From Ornithinimicrobium cryptoxanthini (lineage in GTDB: Bacteria > Actinomycetota > Actinomycetes > Actinomycetales > Dermatophilaceae), in assembly GCF_023923205.1 (NCBI RefSeq), contig NZ_CP099490.1, forward strand, positions 496,001 through 560,000: a stretch of DNA of 64,000 nucleotides, read 5' to 3'. Within the stretch, counting starts at the first letter, position 1, and every line of letters starts with the position of its first letter. Made by a program: the position numbers and the translations under genes. This document shows positions 63,072 to 64,000 of the stretch, piece by piece. The notes beneath the pieces were generated by a model, which saw only the letters and a list, made by a program, of their open reading frames with translations, had not been told where the DNA came from and ran no database searches.

Positions 63072-63748
63072 GGTTCCACAAGCCGATCCCGGTCCCCCCG
63101 GAGTCGATCGAGAGCGTCGCGGGTCCCGACCAGCTGGAGCTGGCCGAGATGGCCCACCGCAGTGCTGCCGCGCTGGTGGACCGGGGGCGCAGCAACGAGG
63201 ACCCGGAGGTGCGGGCCAAGCTGATCGACCTGCCGCAGACCGTCGGCCTGACCACGCTGGCCGAGGTGTGGTCGGCCCGTCCAGCGCGCACACTGCCCGG
63301 CGCCCTGTGGCGGCTCTATGTGCTGCGCGAGTGGGTGCAGCGCTCGCCCGAGCTGGTCGCCGACGCGTTCAGTGCCGGCGCGGCGCACGCCGACGTCTAT
63401 CGCGTCATCTCCGGTGTCGTCGAACCGCCCCGGCCGGAGGACCTGCACGAGCTGACCCATCAGATCCTGCACGGCGTCTTCGAGGGCGACCTGGACGTCG
63501 CGCTGGAGCGGGCGGCGGCCTTCTGTCACGTCACCGCGACGGGTCTGGCGGTGCAGCACGGGGAGGGGCCCCCCAGCGGGCCTGGCGCCGACAACCCCCC
63601 GGAGGTGCCCGCGGGCGGAGAGCAGGAGGAGGCCGATCCAGCTGGCGCCGAGCGCTCCGAAGCGCTGCGGCGTGCGGCGCGGCTGCAGGACACGGCCGCC
63701 GACCTGCAGGCCTGTGCCCGGCTCTGGCTGCGCGGCGAGTTGCACTGA
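63068..63748 (+). CDS. Conserved-looking hypothetical protein coupled to treZ
   Basis: The 226-residue protein starts with GTG inside the treZ stop (GTGA). It is helical, without membrane segment or signal: RFHKPIPVPPESIESVAGPD, then AEVWSARPARTLPGALWRLY, VLREWVQRSPELVADAF and a late Gly/Pro/Glu-rich linker before a short C-terminal helix. I do not know the family. Tight coupling argues that it is made with the trehalose enzymes. Confidence 0.7.
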   Translation: MRFHKPIPVPPESIESVAGPDQLELAEMAHRSAAALVDRGRSNEDPEVRAKLIDLPQTVGLTTLAEVWSARPARTLPGALWRLYVLREWVQRSPELVADAFSAGAAHADVYRVISGVVEPPRPEDLHELTHQILHGVFEGDLDVALERAAAFCHVTATGLAVQHGEGPPSGPGADNPPEVPAGGEQEEADPAGAERSEALRRAARLQDTAADLQACARLWLRGELH

Positions 63749-64000
63749 GACCTCAGCCGGGCTGTGCGGGCGTGTCAACTCCCTGGTCGTCCACAGGTGG
63801 GAAGAGATCTGACGCATGAGCGGTTAACCTGGTCGTGTGCCGGGCCGCGGCAGCCCCGGGCTCCAACATTCGCCGCTACGAGCGGCCACACGCCGAGAGG
63901 CGCTCCCGGTCCGGCACACCTACTTCTTCTGAGCCACACGTTCTGAGCCACACGGCCGGTGGCCCGCGCCCCTCCCGCCTGCCGTCATCCAGGATTCGCC
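63749..64000. other. Window end, no gene called
   Basis: The last 252 bases hold a short GTG frame (about 63837) of roughly 30 codons and a tandem copy of CTGAGCCACACG near 63930-63953. No gene can be supported. The leader of a gene outside the window may begin here. Confidence 0.35.

Noticed and set aside
61275..63817. Long minus-strand frames over treZ and the following gene
   Set aside because: They mirror the codon bias of treZ and show no family motif.
1091..63953. Shared 17-base text TCTGAGCCACACGTTCT at about 1091 and about 63926
   Set aside because: A single match of this length between two places in 64 kb of skewed composition can occur by chance; no other feature links the sites.
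1..64000. CRISPR array
   Set aside because: No regular array of direct repeats with unique spacers was seen. The tandem repeats at 49.8 and 54.4 kb are too few and lack spacers.

Overview
This window is high-GC DNA with many GTG starts and frequent 4-bp stop/start overlaps. It carries a GAF-ANTAR regulator, a DUF3516 helicase, a c-di-AMP (ydaO-type) riboswitch in front of an NlpC/P60 gene, a Cys-to-Asp MurA, and trehalose synthesis from alpha-glucan. Together these point to an actinobacterium, probably a member of Micrococcales near the Intrasporangiaceae/Ornithinimicrobium group. The family placement is inference.

Layout. Bases 1-11.5 kb are mostly ordinary chromosome: riboswitch plus NlpC/P60 hydrolase, an acyltransferase, two coupled CNNM/CorC-type membrane proteins, a Mre11/Rad50-like pair, an alpha/beta hydrolase, a GAF-ANTAR regulator and a small two-helix membrane protein. 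From about 11.5 kb to 33.9 kb the character changes. Genes are short, poorly conserved and on both strands, spacers are long, and several genes are broken. This accessory stretch holds a large protein ending in a ribbon-helix-helix (RHH) domain, an RHH antitoxin with a decayed partner, an XRE/nucleotidyltransferase pair with a frameshift, a tyrosine recombinase, a truncated KAP NTPase coupled to a hydrolase, a GT1 glycosyltransferase, a two-component system, an unknown gene paired with an XRE-ImmA/IrrE metallopeptidase, a DUF4062 protein and an HEAGH metalloprotease-like protein. It ends with an integrase pseudogene directly beside a tRNA-Lys(TTT) gene whose 3' end faces the island, the usual mark of an integrative element.

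From 34 kb to the end the window is core chromosome again: a SpoIID protein with CWB2 repeats, a cytosine-permease-family transporter coupled to a cysteine hydrolase, MurA, a DinB protein, a PutP-type symporter, a DUF3516 helicase, an FMN hydroxyacid oxidase, an ArsR-AHSA1 pair, an acyl-CoA ligase, Pit phosphate uptake with its DUF47 partner, phosphoketolase, cobalamin-dependent MetH, and a TreY - small protein - TreZ - unknown protein cluster that would make trehalose from malto-oligosaccharides. Two convergent gaps (about 49.8 kb and 54.4 kb) hold short tandem repeats.

The best candidates for something undescribed are the two-gene unit at 27.2-29.0 kb, the DUF4062 protein at 30.8-31.9 kb, the two-gene membrane/soluble unit at 25.5-26.5 kb, and the RHH-tailed gene at 12.5-13.7 kb with its internal ribosome binding site. 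None of these functions can be proved from sequence alone.
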